Position numbers and translations under genes: made by a program
Part shown: piece by piece, positions 25,929 through 34,571 of the stretch
Numbering within the stretch: position 1 is the first letter of the stretch
How the letters are laid out: each line of letters starts with the position of its first letter
NCBI GenBank assembly: GCA_015231915.1
Contig: JADGAR010000002.1
Location: forward strand, 1 to 64,000
Source of the DNA: Magnetococcales bacterium
GTDB taxonomy: Bacteria; Pseudomonadota; Magnetococcia; Magnetococcales; Magnetaquicoccaceae
DNA: 64,000 nucleotides
Reading direction: 5' to 3'
The notes under the pieces: model-generated
The model's database searches: none
Seen by the model: only the letters and a program-made list of their open reading frames with translations
Told to the model about the DNA's origin: nothing

Positions 25929-26995
25929 ATGGCGTTCCGGTGACGGTTCTGACCGCAGTTTACAACGGGGCGGACCATCTGGACGCCGCCATCACAAGCA
26001 TTCTGGCGCAGCGTTTCACCGATTTCGAATTTCTGCTCATCGACGACGGTTCCACCGATGCGACCCCCGATCTGCTGGCCGACTGGGCGCGCCGGGACTC
26101 CCGGATCGTCCTGGTGCGCAACGCGGACAACCTGGGGCTGACCCGTTCCCTGAACCGGGGCATTGCCCTGGCGCGGGGGGAGTGGATCGCCCGCCAGGAT
26201 GCGGACGACATCTCCATGCCGGAACGGCTGACCAGACAGATGGCCTTCCTGGCAGCCCATCCGGAGGTGGGGCTGCTGGGCACCGGGATGGTGGTGATCG
26301 ATGCACGGGGCATTGCCGACCCGGTGCCACGACTCGCGCCGGAAAATCACACGGAGATTTGCTGGACCCTGTTGACCGACAATCCTTTTTTTCACACGGC
26401 GGTGATGTTCCGCCGGGAACTGGCGATGCGGCACCCCTATGACGAAACCTGGCGTTATGGACAGGATTTCGATCTGTGGGGGCGTTTGCTGACGGTCACC
26501 AGGGGGGCCAATCTCGCCGAACCGCTGATCGGATCCCGGCGTCATGCCGGTCGGGTGAGTGAATTGCACGGTCAGCAGCAACAGGAAACCGCTGTGCGCA
26601 TTGCACGGCGCCGTTTCGAGCAACTGGTGCCCGGACATGCCTGGTCCATGCAAGAGGTGTTCGATGTCCGCCGGATGGTGCGCTCGGAGTGGCCCGCGCC
26701 GGAGGAGACCTGGCGGACGCTGGATCTGGCATTGGTGTTGTTCGATGCCTTCCGCCGCCAGGAGGGGATGGATCACGCAATCAGCCAACAGTTGCAAATC
26801 AAATTGTTCAGGCGTCTCTGGCGCTCGGCGCTTGCCCTGATGCCAGGTCGGGAGGGTTGGCGGGCTGCCGGGAGCTTGTGGCGTCACGGTGGCCGGCAGG
26901 CCATGATCGCCCTGGAAAAAGAGGTCGTGCGCGCCTTGCGCGGACGTTTCGTCGGACAGACTACCGTTGCAGCGCCTTGCGGATCGTGCCGATGA
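25925..26995 (+). CDS. Glycosyltransferase family 2 (GT-A)
   Basis: 356 residues. Classic GT2 start VTVLTAVYNGADHLDAAI, FLLIDDGSTDATPD, then the DxD-type RQDADDISMPERL and the acceptor-side HPYDETWRYGQDFDLWGR. The C-terminal 120 residues are basic and may sit on the membrane. It is the last gene of a three-gene overlapping unit. Its last 35 bp overlap the convergent radical SAM gene, so the two transcripts meet end to end. Confidence 0.92.
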   Translation: MNGVPVTVLTAVYNGADHLDAAITSILAQRFTDFEFLLIDDGSTDATPDLLADWARRDSRIVLVRNADNLGLTRSLNRGIALARGEWIARQDADDISMPERLTRQMAFLAAHPEVGLLGTGMVVIDARGIADPVPRLAPENHTEICWTLLTDNPFFHTAVMFRRELAMRHPYDETWRYGQDFDLWGRLLTVTRGANLAEPLIGSRRHAGRVSELHGQQQQETAVRIARRRFEQLVPGHAWSMQEVFDVRRMVRSEWPAPEETWRTLDLALVLFDAFRRQEGMDHAISQQLQIKLFRRLWRSALALMPGREGWRAAGSLWRHGGRQAMIALEKEVVRALRGRFVGQTTVAAPCGSCR

Positions 26996-28454
26996 AGCCC
27001 CGTTCCCGCAGGCTCCAGTGGATTCTGCGCCACAATCGCTCCCCTTTGCGCCAGACCGTTTCCCGCCCTTGACGCGCCGCAACGCGGGCCGCGTGTTGCA
27101 CCAGTTGCCGGAACCGTTCCGGGGCAATCCGGGCGGTGAAGCAGTTTTCCGGGCTTTGGTGGTTGAAACGGGCATGATCGAACGTTGCGCCGATGATACC
27201 CAGTTCCTGACAGCGGACGAACAGCCTGGAGCCGGGATAAGGGGTGAAGATGCTCAGGATCACCCGATCCGCGTCGGTGGCGGAGATGGCCCGCATGGTT
27301 GCCTCCATGCTGGCCTCGGTTTCGTCCGGAAAGCCGACCATGAAGAAGGCGTGGATGCGCAGATAGGGTCCCCCGTGGCGTCGCAGGGTGGCGATGGCGG
27401 CCTTGACCTGCTGCATGGTGATATTCTTGCGAATGATTTTCAACATTGCGTCATCCCCGGATTCGATCCCCAGCAGCAGCGTGACGCAACCGGCGCGTTG
27501 CATGGCGGTGACGTTTTCCGGATCGATGAGGTGCACAGAGGTTTCGCAACCGAACCGCAACCCGGGGAGTTCCCGTTCCATGGCCCGGCACAGGGCGAGC
27601 AGATGGCTTTTCTTGACGCCGAACGTATCGTCGTCGAAATGGATGTTGCGGATGCCTCGCGCCTGCAGTTTCCGGAGTTCGGCCAGGACGTTTTCCACCG
27701 AGCGGAAGCGCACCTTGCGACTCCACATCGACGCCGAGCCGCAAAAGGTGCAGCCATAGGGACACCCGCGGGTGGCAAACACATAGCGGAATGCCATTTG
27801 CGGAAAATGTTCGTAGTGGAGCAGGCACTGTTCGGCCACGTCGGCGGGGAACGGCAAGGCATCCAGATCGGTCAGGAAGGGGCGGGACGGGGTTCGTATC
27901 ACCCGGCCCTCCCGGCGCAGCAGCAGGCCGGGCACCTCATCGACCGGGGCATCCCGTTCGAAACAGCGCAGCAGTTCCACCAGGGTCGCTTCCCCCTCGC
28001 CCACCACCCCGAGGTCGATATCCGGCGTGTCGAGGGCCACCTCGCCGGCCATGGTGGGGTGGGGGCCGCCCAGGATCACCCGGATGGCCGGGTCGCATTG
28101 TTTGACGATGCGTGCCACGCGCAACGCCGAGGCGTAGTTCTGGGTTTTGGCGCTGATGCCCACCACGGTCGGGCGGACGGTGCGCACGTTGTCGGCCACC
28201 TCGCGCCAGATGGGGGCGTCCTCCTCCTGGAGCAGACGGCGATAGTTCGCGAACCCCTCATGGAGCAGAAAGGCGTCATCGAAGGCGCGGCTGCCACGAA
28301 TATTGAAATCGGCGTTGAGGATCCGCACGTTCCAGGTGGTGTCGCGCAGCACGGCCCCGGCCAGGTATGCCAGCCCAAGGGGAAAACGCACCAGACAGTT
28401 CTGGTCGTGGTAGAGCCGATAGAAGGGGGGTTCAATGAGCAGCAGGCGAGTCAT
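26961..28454 (-). CDS. B12-binding domain radical SAM enzyme
   Basis: 497 residues. An N-terminal cobalamin-binding domain (about 5-160; GISAKTQNYASAL, ILGGPHPTMAGE, GVVGEGEATL) is followed by a radical SAM core with TRGCPYGCTFCG giving C-x3-C-x2-C, then the SAM-binding and substrate regions (GIRNIHFDDDTFGV, GIESGDDAMLKIIRKN, FMVGFPDETEAS). Family members methylate or rearrange unactivated carbons in hopanoids, antibiotics and bacteriochlorophyll. The substrate here is unknown; the neighbouring glycosyltransferases suggest a lipid or glycan. Confidence 0.92.
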   Translation of the reverse strand: MTRLLLIEPPFYRLYHDQNCLVRFPLGLAYLAGAVLRDTTWNVRILNADFNIRGSRAFDDAFLLHEGFANYRRLLQEEDAPIWREVADNVRTVRPTVVGISAKTQNYASALRVARIVKQCDPAIRVILGGPHPTMAGEVALDTPDIDLGVVGEGEATLVELLRCFERDAPVDEVPGLLLRREGRVIRTPSRPFLTDLDALPFPADVAEQCLLHYEHFPQMAFRYVFATRGCPYGCTFCGSASMWSRKVRFRSVENVLAELRKLQARGIRNIHFDDDTFGVKKSHLLALCRAMERELPGLRFGCETSVHLIDPENVTAMQRAGCVTLLLGIESGDDAMLKIIRKNITMQQVKAAIATLRRHGGPYLRIHAFFMVGFPDETEASMEATMRAISATDADRVILSIFTPYPGSRLFVRCQELGIIGATFDHARFNHQSPENCFTARIAPERFRQLVQHAARVAARQGRETVWRKGERLWRRIHWSLRERGFIGTIRKALQR

Positions 28455-28526
28455 CGGTTCTCTCTGGTCGGGTGGAGAAGGCGAATCTAACTGGCCAGGG
28501 CTGGCTTGTCAAGCGTCGGACGCCGA

Positions 28527-28549
28527 ACTCCCCGGCGGCATGGGGGAGT
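28527..28549 (-). terminator. Inverted repeat downstream of the secreted-protein gene
   Basis: actcccc (28527-28533) pairs with ggggagt (28543-28549) around a 9-nt loop, just after the stop of the gene ending at 28566 on the minus strand. An outer cggac...gtccg can extend it. No T-run follows, so if it ends transcription it probably needs a factor. Confidence 0.4.
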
Positions 28550-28565
28550 CCGGCAACGGCAAGGG

Positions 28566-29819
28566 TCAATGCGCCTGGTGTGGCGCCAGGTGTTCGAAAT
28601 GGCCGAACTTGTCCCAGGGGGCCTTGTCATCCGATTCGGGCGGTTCCGGGGCGGCGGTGGCCGTGGCGGGCGCGGGTTTGGAGGGAGGCGGATTCTGGCA
28701 GAACTTCTTGGCCTCCTCCTCGCTCTTGCCCAACGCCTGCGTCTCCACCAGCATGCAGACCTGATATTGTTTGTCCGGTTGATTCCATGTAGCGACGCAT
28801 TGGTTCACGGTGGTGGCGGGATCCAGGGTGGGATCGTTGCCCATTTTGGCCTGCCAGCAGGCCGACGCCAGGTCCTGTTTCATGACGGACACGCCGGTCT
28901 TGTAGGGATCCTTGGCACTCTGCACCGCGTACCAGATATAGCTCGGGTGGTTGGCCCCCAGCACCGGGACCTTGGCCCCCGAATCCGGCAGGGTGATCAA
29001 CCCGGTGCCCAGGACATTCAGGGAGAGTTTATAATAGCTCTTCAGCCAATCCCGCACCGGGGCGCCATAGGCCACCATGGGCCGCGGGGCGGTTGGGGTC
29101 TTGCCCTTCAGCAGGCGCAGGGGGAGCATGGCGTTGACGTAATCCTTGTAATAACCGTATGTGCCGGCAAGAGCACTGCCGGCATCTGCCGGGGCGGCAA
29201 TGGGCGCGATGTCGATGATCGCCTCGTAGAGGGCCACATCGTCGGCCTTCACCCCGTTTTGCACCAGAAGATCTTCCCACCGTTTGGAGGTCTTGGAATT
29301 GAGGTAGTCCTGGACCTGTTCCAGGGAGTAATCCGGCGGAAAATGAAGCAGTTGCACGCTTTTCTGGTTGTACATCGCCAGGCCGACCGGCAGGAAGAAG
29401 CGCCAGTTGTACGCCCATTTCTTGTCCGCGAGCAGCCGGCTGGAGGCCTCGTAAGCCTTGTCGCCATCGAAGAAAAAACTCTGCAGCACCGGGGCATAGC
29501 CGGCTGGCAGGGGATCGCCGCTGTAATGGGCCATCAGCACGTCGTGATCGGCGTTGGAGCACTCCTGACTGGAGGATACGGTGACTTGAGTATTGGAAAA
29601 ACCGTCGCGTTGCAAGCTTTGCGTCAGGTATTTTGTCACCGTTGTTTCCAGGGTTTCATCTATATAACATATATTATTGCAATTGTTCGGATAGGAGAAC
29701 AAACTCTCCACCCGCTTGCGTGGCCCCAACGGGATGTCCTGGTCTGCCCACAGTGGGGTGACCGTGCTGGCAAACAACAGCCCACACAGGCCTGCCAGCA
29801 ACGTAACGTGCTTTTTCAT
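28566..29819 (-). CDS. Secreted hypothetical protein
   Basis: 417 residues with a clear Sec signal peptide (MKKHVTLLAGLCGLLFASTV, cleavage likely after PLWA). The mature part is soluble with several Cys (NNCNNICY, SSSQECS, LASACWQAK, VNQCVATW, VCMLVETQAL, KKFCQNPPP), suggesting disulfides in the periplasm. Segments such as FFFDGDKAYEASSRLLADKK and GTYGYYKDYVNAMLP match no family I know. The tail is Pro/Ala/Glu-rich. It is flanked by hairpins on both sides and looks like a single-gene transcript. Confidence 0.8.
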   Translation of the reverse strand: MKKHVTLLAGLCGLLFASTVTPLWADQDIPLGPRKRVESLFSYPNNCNNICYIDETLETTVTKYLTQSLQRDGFSNTQVTVSSSQECSNADHDVLMAHYSGDPLPAGYAPVLQSFFFDGDKAYEASSRLLADKKWAYNWRFFLPVGLAMYNQKSVQLLHFPPDYSLEQVQDYLNSKTSKRWEDLLVQNGVKADDVALYEAIIDIAPIAAPADAGSALAGTYGYYKDYVNAMLPLRLLKGKTPTAPRPMVAYGAPVRDWLKSYYKLSLNVLGTGLITLPDSGAKVPVLGANHPSYIWYAVQSAKDPYKTGVSVMKQDLASACWQAKMGNDPTLDPATTVNQCVATWNQPDKQYQVCMLVETQALGKSEEEAKKFCQNPPPSKPAPATATAAPEPPESDDKAPWDKFGHFEHLAPHQAH

Positions 29820-29910
29820 GGGAGATTGCCCTTTTTTCTGAAGGTGGATTAACGTGATCCTGAAAACAGGATATCAGAAAATCGGGGGAAGGCAATGATT
29901 GTTGGACACA

Positions 29911-29957
29911 GGGTGATGGCCGTGCCGATGGTCCCGGCGGCGGGTCGGCCATCACCC
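29911..29957. terminator. 12-bp perfect inverted repeat after hisD
   Basis: gggtgatggccg (29911-29922) and cggccatcaccc (29946-29957) are perfect complements around a 23-nt GC-rich loop. It lies 20 bp past the hisD stop on the minus strand and before the start of the secreted-protein gene. There is no T-run on either side. It could end hisD transcription with a factor, or stabilise its 3' end. Confidence 0.55.
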
Positions 29958-29976
29958 ATGAGGCATGCGAGCAGGC

Positions 29977-31278
29977 TCAGATGTCCCGTTTCAGGATGGC
30001 ATTGGCATGGGACGGAAACCCTTCATATTGTGCAAAGCGCAGGGCGGTATCCTTGATATCGTTGTACCCTTGTTGTGTCAACCAACCGAGGGAGGAGCGC
30101 TTGAGAAAATCGAACACGGTGACGCAGGAGTAGGTCTTGGCAAAGCCACCGGTGGGCAGGATGGCGTTGACCCCCAGGGAGAAATTGCCGATGGTGATCG
30201 GGGTGTGGTGGCCCAGCAGGATCTCTCCGGCGTTGGTGATGCGGTTGGCCACGAAGAGGGGATCGGCGGTCATCACCTCCAGGTGTTCCGGGGCGAAGTC
30301 GTTGGTGAAGGCGATGGAGTCCTCCAGGCTGCGGGTGAGGACGATGCCGCCGTAGTTGCTCAGGACATGGGTGCAGAAACTCCTGCGCGGCTCCGGCAAA
30401 TCGGCGATCAGGGCGGGCAGCCGTTCCCGCACCGCCAGGGCCAGTTCCCGGTGATGGGTGACCAGCATGGCCGTGGAGTCGGTGCCGTGTTCCGCCTCGA
30501 TGAGCAGGTCGATGGCGGCGTTGTGGGGATTGGCGGTCTCGTCGCACAGGATGATCGATTCGCTGGGTCCAGCCGGGGCGCCCCCGTCGATCTTGCTGGT
30601 GAGCAGCCGCTTGGCCGCCGCGACATAGCTGCTGCCAGGCCCGCTGGTCTTGACCACCTTGGGCACGGTTTCGGTGCCGTAGGCCATGGCCGCGATGGCC
30701 TGGGCGCCGCCGGTCTTGTAGACCTCGCGGATGCCGCACAGCTCGGCGGCGAACAGGGTGGCGTCGTCCACCCCGCCGCCAGGGGCCGGCGGGGTGCAGA
30801 CGATGATGCGCCCCACCCCGGCGATCACCGCCGGCAGGCCCAGCATCAGCATCACCGACGGAAACGATCCCTTGCCGCGCGGGACATAGAGGCCCACCGA
30901 GGGGATCGGCGAGATCTTCTCCCCTGCCATGATCCCAGGCTGAATCTCCTTGAACCACATCGCCTCGGGCATTTGTGCCTCGTGAAACGCGCGGATGTTG
31001 GCAGCCGATTTGCGGATCACTTCGCAGACATCGGCGGGCAGGTTGCGGCGCGCCTGGGCGAACTCCTCTTCGCTGGCCTTCAATTGGGAGATGTCCATGG
31101 TCACTTTGTCGAATTTCGCGTTGAAATCGACCAGCGCCGCGTCTCCTTCGTTCTTGACCCGTTCGATGATGGGCATCACCACCGGCAGCAGGTTTTCGAT
31201 ATCGGTTTCGGAACGGGTCAACAGATTGCGCACCTGAACGCCATCCATTTCATCCAGGACAAACAAATTGATAGTCAT
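29977..31278 (-). CDS. hisD: Histidinol dehydrogenase
   Basis: 433 residues, normal length. Catalyses the last two oxidations of histidine synthesis, histidinol to histidine, with NAD and zinc. Family motifs are all present: VGLYVPRGKGSFPS, KTGGAQAIAAMAYGTETVPK, GPGSSYVAAAKRLL, GGAPAGPSES, EAEHGTDSTAM and FAPEHLEVM, where the Glu-His pair is catalytic. No other canonical his gene is adjacent; the HisC-like gene is about 9 kb away. It is divergent from the chemoreceptor at 31476. Confidence 0.95.
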   Translation of the reverse strand: MTINLFVLDEMDGVQVRNLLTRSETDIENLLPVVMPIIERVKNEGDAALVDFNAKFDKVTMDISQLKASEEEFAQARRNLPADVCEVIRKSAANIRAFHEAQMPEAMWFKEIQPGIMAGEKISPIPSVGLYVPRGKGSFPSVMLMLGLPAVIAGVGRIIVCTPPAPGGGVDDATLFAAELCGIREVYKTGGAQAIAAMAYGTETVPKVVKTSGPGSSYVAAAKRLLTSKIDGGAPAGPSESIILCDETANPHNAAIDLLIEAEHGTDSTAMLVTHHRELALAVRERLPALIADLPEPRRSFCTHVLSNYGGIVLTRSLEDSIAFTNDFAPEHLEVMTADPLFVANRITNAGEILLGHHTPITIGNFSLGVNAILPTGGFAKTYSCVTVFDFLKRSSLGWLTQQGYNDIKDTALRFAQYEGFPSHANAILKRDI

Positions 31279-31333
31279 GCAGCCTCTCCATAAGCCAGCT
31301 TGATGTTTGTTGCGACCAATTGTATGTGTTGCA

Positions 31334-31355
31334 GATATAAATGTGCGTTTATATC
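31334..31355. promoter_or_regulatory. AT-rich palindrome between hisD and a chemoreceptor gene
   Basis: gatataaa, a 6-nt spacer (tgtgcg), then tttatatc: perfect 8-bp arms. It is in the centre of the 197-bp divergent region 31279-31475, which is very AT-rich with poly-T and poly-A runs. Its place suggests an operator for one or both genes. The chemoreceptor has a strong GGAGGAAG ribosome site near 31463. Confidence 0.5.
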
Positions 31356-31475
31356 ATAATTTTTTGCAAGCAACACAAAAAATAATTGCAATTTCATATT
31401 TTTTTTTCAATCATCATGTCATGCGAACGTATCGACCAGGGCATGGGCCATTAGCGAATTCCGGAGGAAGACATA

Positions 31476-33497
31476 ATGAAAGATCTTAAATTGGGTGTCA
31501 AGCTTGGGCTTGGCTTCGGCATCGTGTTGCTGCTGACCGTCCTGGTGGCCTTCATCAGCTGGCAGAGCATGGGGCACGTGGAAGACCGGGTCGGCAACGT
31601 CGCGGACATCCAGTCCATCAACGATCAGGCCAAGGAAGCCTTGCGGGCGGAACGCAACTTCCTGGGCAGCAAGGATTTCGGCCTCAAGGAAAAGGGCGGC
31701 AAGGCCGTGGACGCGGTCAAAAAACAGGCCGGCGACCTGCGCGACCTCAAGTTCAAGGATCCGGCCAACAAGAAGCAGATGGACGACATCATCGCTGCGG
31801 CGGATCACTATGGCAAGGCCTTTACCGGATACATCGACCTCGAACGACAGGTCAGCGAGGCCATCGCGCGCATCCGCGCCTCCTCCGAGGTGGTGAAGCA
31901 GGAAATCAACACCCTGGTTGAAAGCCAGATCAGCAAATATCGCGAACAGATCGGGACGCTGGCCAATGGCGTGGACGCCGCCAAGGGCAAGGAGACGCAG
32001 GCGAGTCTGGCGGATCGCATGGAGAAGATCGACGGTGTCCAGGACGCCCTGACCACCTATACGGATGCCCGCATCGGCGAAAAGGAGATCCTCATCTCGC
32101 GAGGCAAGGACGAAAAACAGATGCAACGGGCACGGGAACAGAGCGCCAAGGCCAGGAAAAGCATCGAGGTTCTGCTGCCGACCTTCAAGGCTCCGGCCAA
32201 CATCGAACAGTGCAAGAAAGTGATCGCCGCCATGGACGCCTACCAGAAAGATCTGGAAGGAATGATCCAGGCCATCGGCAAACAGGCCGCCATGGAAAAC
32301 GAAATGATCCAGGCCCGCCGCAAGGTGGATGAAATCGGCGATGCCGCCAAAAAGGATCAGGACCACAAGATGGAGACGGAAATCACCTCGGCCAACAGCC
32401 TGGTATTGGGCGGCAGCGGCCTGGCGCTGGTGTTGGGCATTCTGGTGACCATCATCATCACCCGCGTGATCGTCGGCGCCCTGACCAGGGGGGTGACATT
32501 CGCCCAGGCGATTGCCGGGGGCGATTTGACCGCCACCATCGATCTGGATCAAAAGGACGAACTGGGCCAATTGGCCAGCGCCCTGAAGGGGATGGCGGAA
32601 AAACTGCGAGAAGTGATCGGCGAGGTCAGCAGCGCGGCGCAACAGGTCTCCATCGGCAGCAACGAAATCTCCAACACGGCGCAAAGCCTCTCCCAGGGCG
32701 CCACCGAGCAGGCCGCCTCCATCGAGGAGACCTCCTCGGCCATGGAAGAGATGACCAGCAACATCCAACAAAACACCGACAATGCCAGCACCACGCAAAA
32801 CATCTCCCAGAAGGCGTCCAAGGATGCCGAAGAGGGAGGCCAGGCGGTGATGCAGGCGGTCCACGCCATGAAGGAGATCGCCTCCAAGATCGGCATCATC
32901 GAGGAGATCGCCCGCCAGACCAATCTTTTGGCATTGAATGCCGCCATCGAAGCGGCGCGGGCCGGAGAACATGGCAAGGGATTCGCCGTGGTGGCCGCCG
33001 AAGTGAGAAAACTGGCGGAACGCAGCCAGACCGCCGCCGGGGAGATCAGCCATCTGTCGGCCACCAGCGTGGGGGTGGCGGAACGGGCCGGCGGGATCAT
33101 CAACAAGCTGGTCCCCGACATCCAGAAGACCGCCGAGTTGATCCAGGAGATCGCCGCCGGCAGCCAGGAGCAGAATCAGGGGGCGTCGCAGATCAACCAG
33201 GCGATTCAGCAGTTGGATCAGGTGATCCAGCAGAATGCGGGCACCTCCGAAGAGATGGCCGCCACCGCCGAGCAGTTGAGCGCACAGGCCGACTTGATGG
33301 CCCAGTCCATCTCCTTCTTCAATATCGGGCACACCGGCTCAGCCACGGCGACCAGAAGCCGGCCAGCCTCCCGCAAGCCCGCCGCCAAACCGGCCCCCTC
33401 GCTCAAGGCGCTCCCTGCTCCGACAGGCAAAGCCGGCGACGGGGCGAAACTCGACATGGGCGGCGGCCATGCGGACGACGAGTTCGAAACCTTTTAA
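31476..33497 (+). CDS. Methyl-accepting chemotaxis protein with C-terminal CheR-tether
   Basis: 673 residues. First membrane helix about 8-28, a long helical periplasmic sensor (30-305), second helix about 310-335, HAMP to about 385, then a cytoplasmic signalling hairpin whose tip [20 protein letters not shown] is near 475-500. After an Ala/Pro-rich linker the protein ends in EFETF. This matches the aromatic-x-x-aromatic pentapeptide that tethers the methyltransferase CheR (NWETF in E. coli Tar). The ligand is unknown. CheV follows after a hairpin. Confidence 0.93.
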   Translation: MKDLKLGVKLGLGFGIVLLLTVLVAFISWQSMGHVEDRVGNVADIQSINDQAKEALRAERNFLGSKDFGLKEKGGKAVDAVKKQAGDLRDLKFKDPANKKQMDDIIAAADHYGKAFTGYIDLERQVSEAIARIRASSEVVKQEINTLVESQISKYREQIGTLANGVDAAKGKETQASLADRMEKIDGVQDALTTYTDARIGEKEILISRGKDEKQMQRAREQSAKARKSIEVLLPTFKAPANIEQCKKVIAAMDAYQKDLEGMIQAIGKQAAMENEMIQARRKVDEIGDAAKKDQDHKMETEITSANSLVLGGSGLALVLGILVTIIITRVIVGALTRGVTFAQAIAGGDLTATIDLDQKDELGQLASALKGMAEKLREVIGEVSSAAQQVSIGSNEISNTAQSLSQGATEQAASIEETSSAMEEMTSNIQQNTDNASTTQNISQKASKDAEEGGQAVMQAVHAMKEIASKIGIIEEIARQTNLLALNAAIEAARAGEHGKGFAVVAAEVRKLAERSQTAAGEISHLSATSVGVAERAGGIINKLVPDIQKTAELIQEIAAGSQEQNQGASQINQAIQQLDQVIQQNAGTSEEMAATAEQLSAQADLMAQSISFFNIGHTGSATATRSRPASRKPAAKPAPSLKALPAPTGKAGDGAKLDMGGGHADDEFETF

Positions 33498-33540
33498 CGA
33501 AAAAAACCGTTGCAAATTGTCGCCAATCGCGCGGACAATG

Positions 33541-33569
33541 GGTGGTCCCCGAACTTAACGGGGACCACC
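33541..33569 (+). terminator. Strong hairpin between chemoreceptor and cheV
   Basis: ggtggtccccg (33541-33551) and cggggaccacc (33559-33569) form an 11-bp perfect stem with a 7-nt loop, 43 bp after the chemoreceptor stop and 28 bp before the cheV start. Only a weak T-rich stretch (atttcttg) follows. It may end the first transcript, or lower read-through into cheV. Confidence 0.6.
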
Positions 33570-33597
33570 GGATTTCTTGCCCACAAGGGGGGACACC

Positions 33598-34542
33598 ATG
33601 CAGCAGGATCAGTTGTTCGCCGAGATCGACAAACGGACCCAGCTGGCCTTGAGCAACGAGATGGAAATGCTGACCTTCTATCTCAGCGACAAGCAGCTCT
33701 ATGGTCTGAATGTGTTCAAAATCATCGAAATCGTGGAAACCCCCAAGGAAATTGCCCGCATTCCCCGCTCCCATCCCACCATCAAGGGCGAGATCAATTT
33801 TCGCGGTCATCCCATCAACCTGATCGACCTGAGCGAATACCTGGGCCTGGAGTCGGTGGATTACCGCAATAAGATAAGTTATACATTGATTTGCGAATAC
33901 AGCGGCACCACCCAGGGCTTTCTCGTCTCCCAACCCAACATCCTGATCACCAAGGGGTGGGAGGAGATCATCAAACCGGCGGGCAACATCTATGAAAGCA
34001 GTTGCCTGACCGCCATCACCTACCACGAGGGCACGCCGATCCAATTGCTGGACGTGGAAAAGGTGCTCAACGACATCGTGGGCATCGACATCCAGATCTC
34101 CCGCGAACTGGTGGAAAAAGGCAAACAGGTGGTTGCAAAAACCCATCACATCCTGGCCGTGGACGACTCCAAGGCCGCCTGCCTGCTGATCACGGCGGTC
34201 CTCGGCCAGATGGGCATCATCCACACCGTGGTGGACGAGGCCCCCAAGGCCCTGGAACTCCTGGAAAAATCCATTCGCCCCGACGGCTCCACCCCCTATA
34301 CCATGGTCTTCACCGATATCGAGATGCCGGTCATGGATGGCTTCACCTTCACCAGAAAGGTCAAAAACCATCCACAACTCGGCAAGACCTACGTGGCGAT
34401 CAACAGCTCGCTCAGCAACAAGTCCAATCAGGAAAAGGCCCGCCAGATGGGCGCGGACGACTTCATCCCCAAGTTCACGCCGGACAACATGGCCCGCATC
34501 GTGATCGAACAGATCGAAAAGGCCAACCAGCACACCGCCTGA
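33598..34542 (+). CDS. cheV: Chemotaxis coupling protein CheV (CheW-receiver)
   Basis: 314 residues from the ATG at 33598 behind AGGGGGG. A CheW-like domain (about 25-165; MLTFYLSDKQLYGLNVFKI, GEINFRGHPINLIDL) couples receptors to CheA. A receiver domain follows (HHILAVDDSKAA; phospho-acceptor Asp in VFTDIEMPVMDGF), whose phosphorylation adapts the response. It lies right after a chemoreceptor and next to a second receptor operon on the other strand. No cheA is in the window. Confidence 0.95.
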   Translation: MQQDQLFAEIDKRTQLALSNEMEMLTFYLSDKQLYGLNVFKIIEIVETPKEIARIPRSHPTIKGEINFRGHPINLIDLSEYLGLESVDYRNKISYTLICEYSGTTQGFLVSQPNILITKGWEEIIKPAGNIYESSCLTAITYHEGTPIQLLDVEKVLNDIVGIDIQISRELVEKGKQVVAKTHHILAVDDSKAACLLITAVLGQMGIIHTVVDEAPKALELLEKSIRPDGSTPYTMVFTDIEMPVMDGFTFTRKVKNHPQLGKTYVAINSSLSNKSNQEKARQMGADDFIPKFTPDNMARIVIEQIEKANQHTA

Positions 34543-34571
34543 CCGGCCCGCGCGGCGGAGAGACGGAAGGA

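Noticed and set aside
1-31278. Magnetosome gene island
   Set aside because: No mam or mms-type gene is seen; the Magnetococcales idea rests only on indirect signs.
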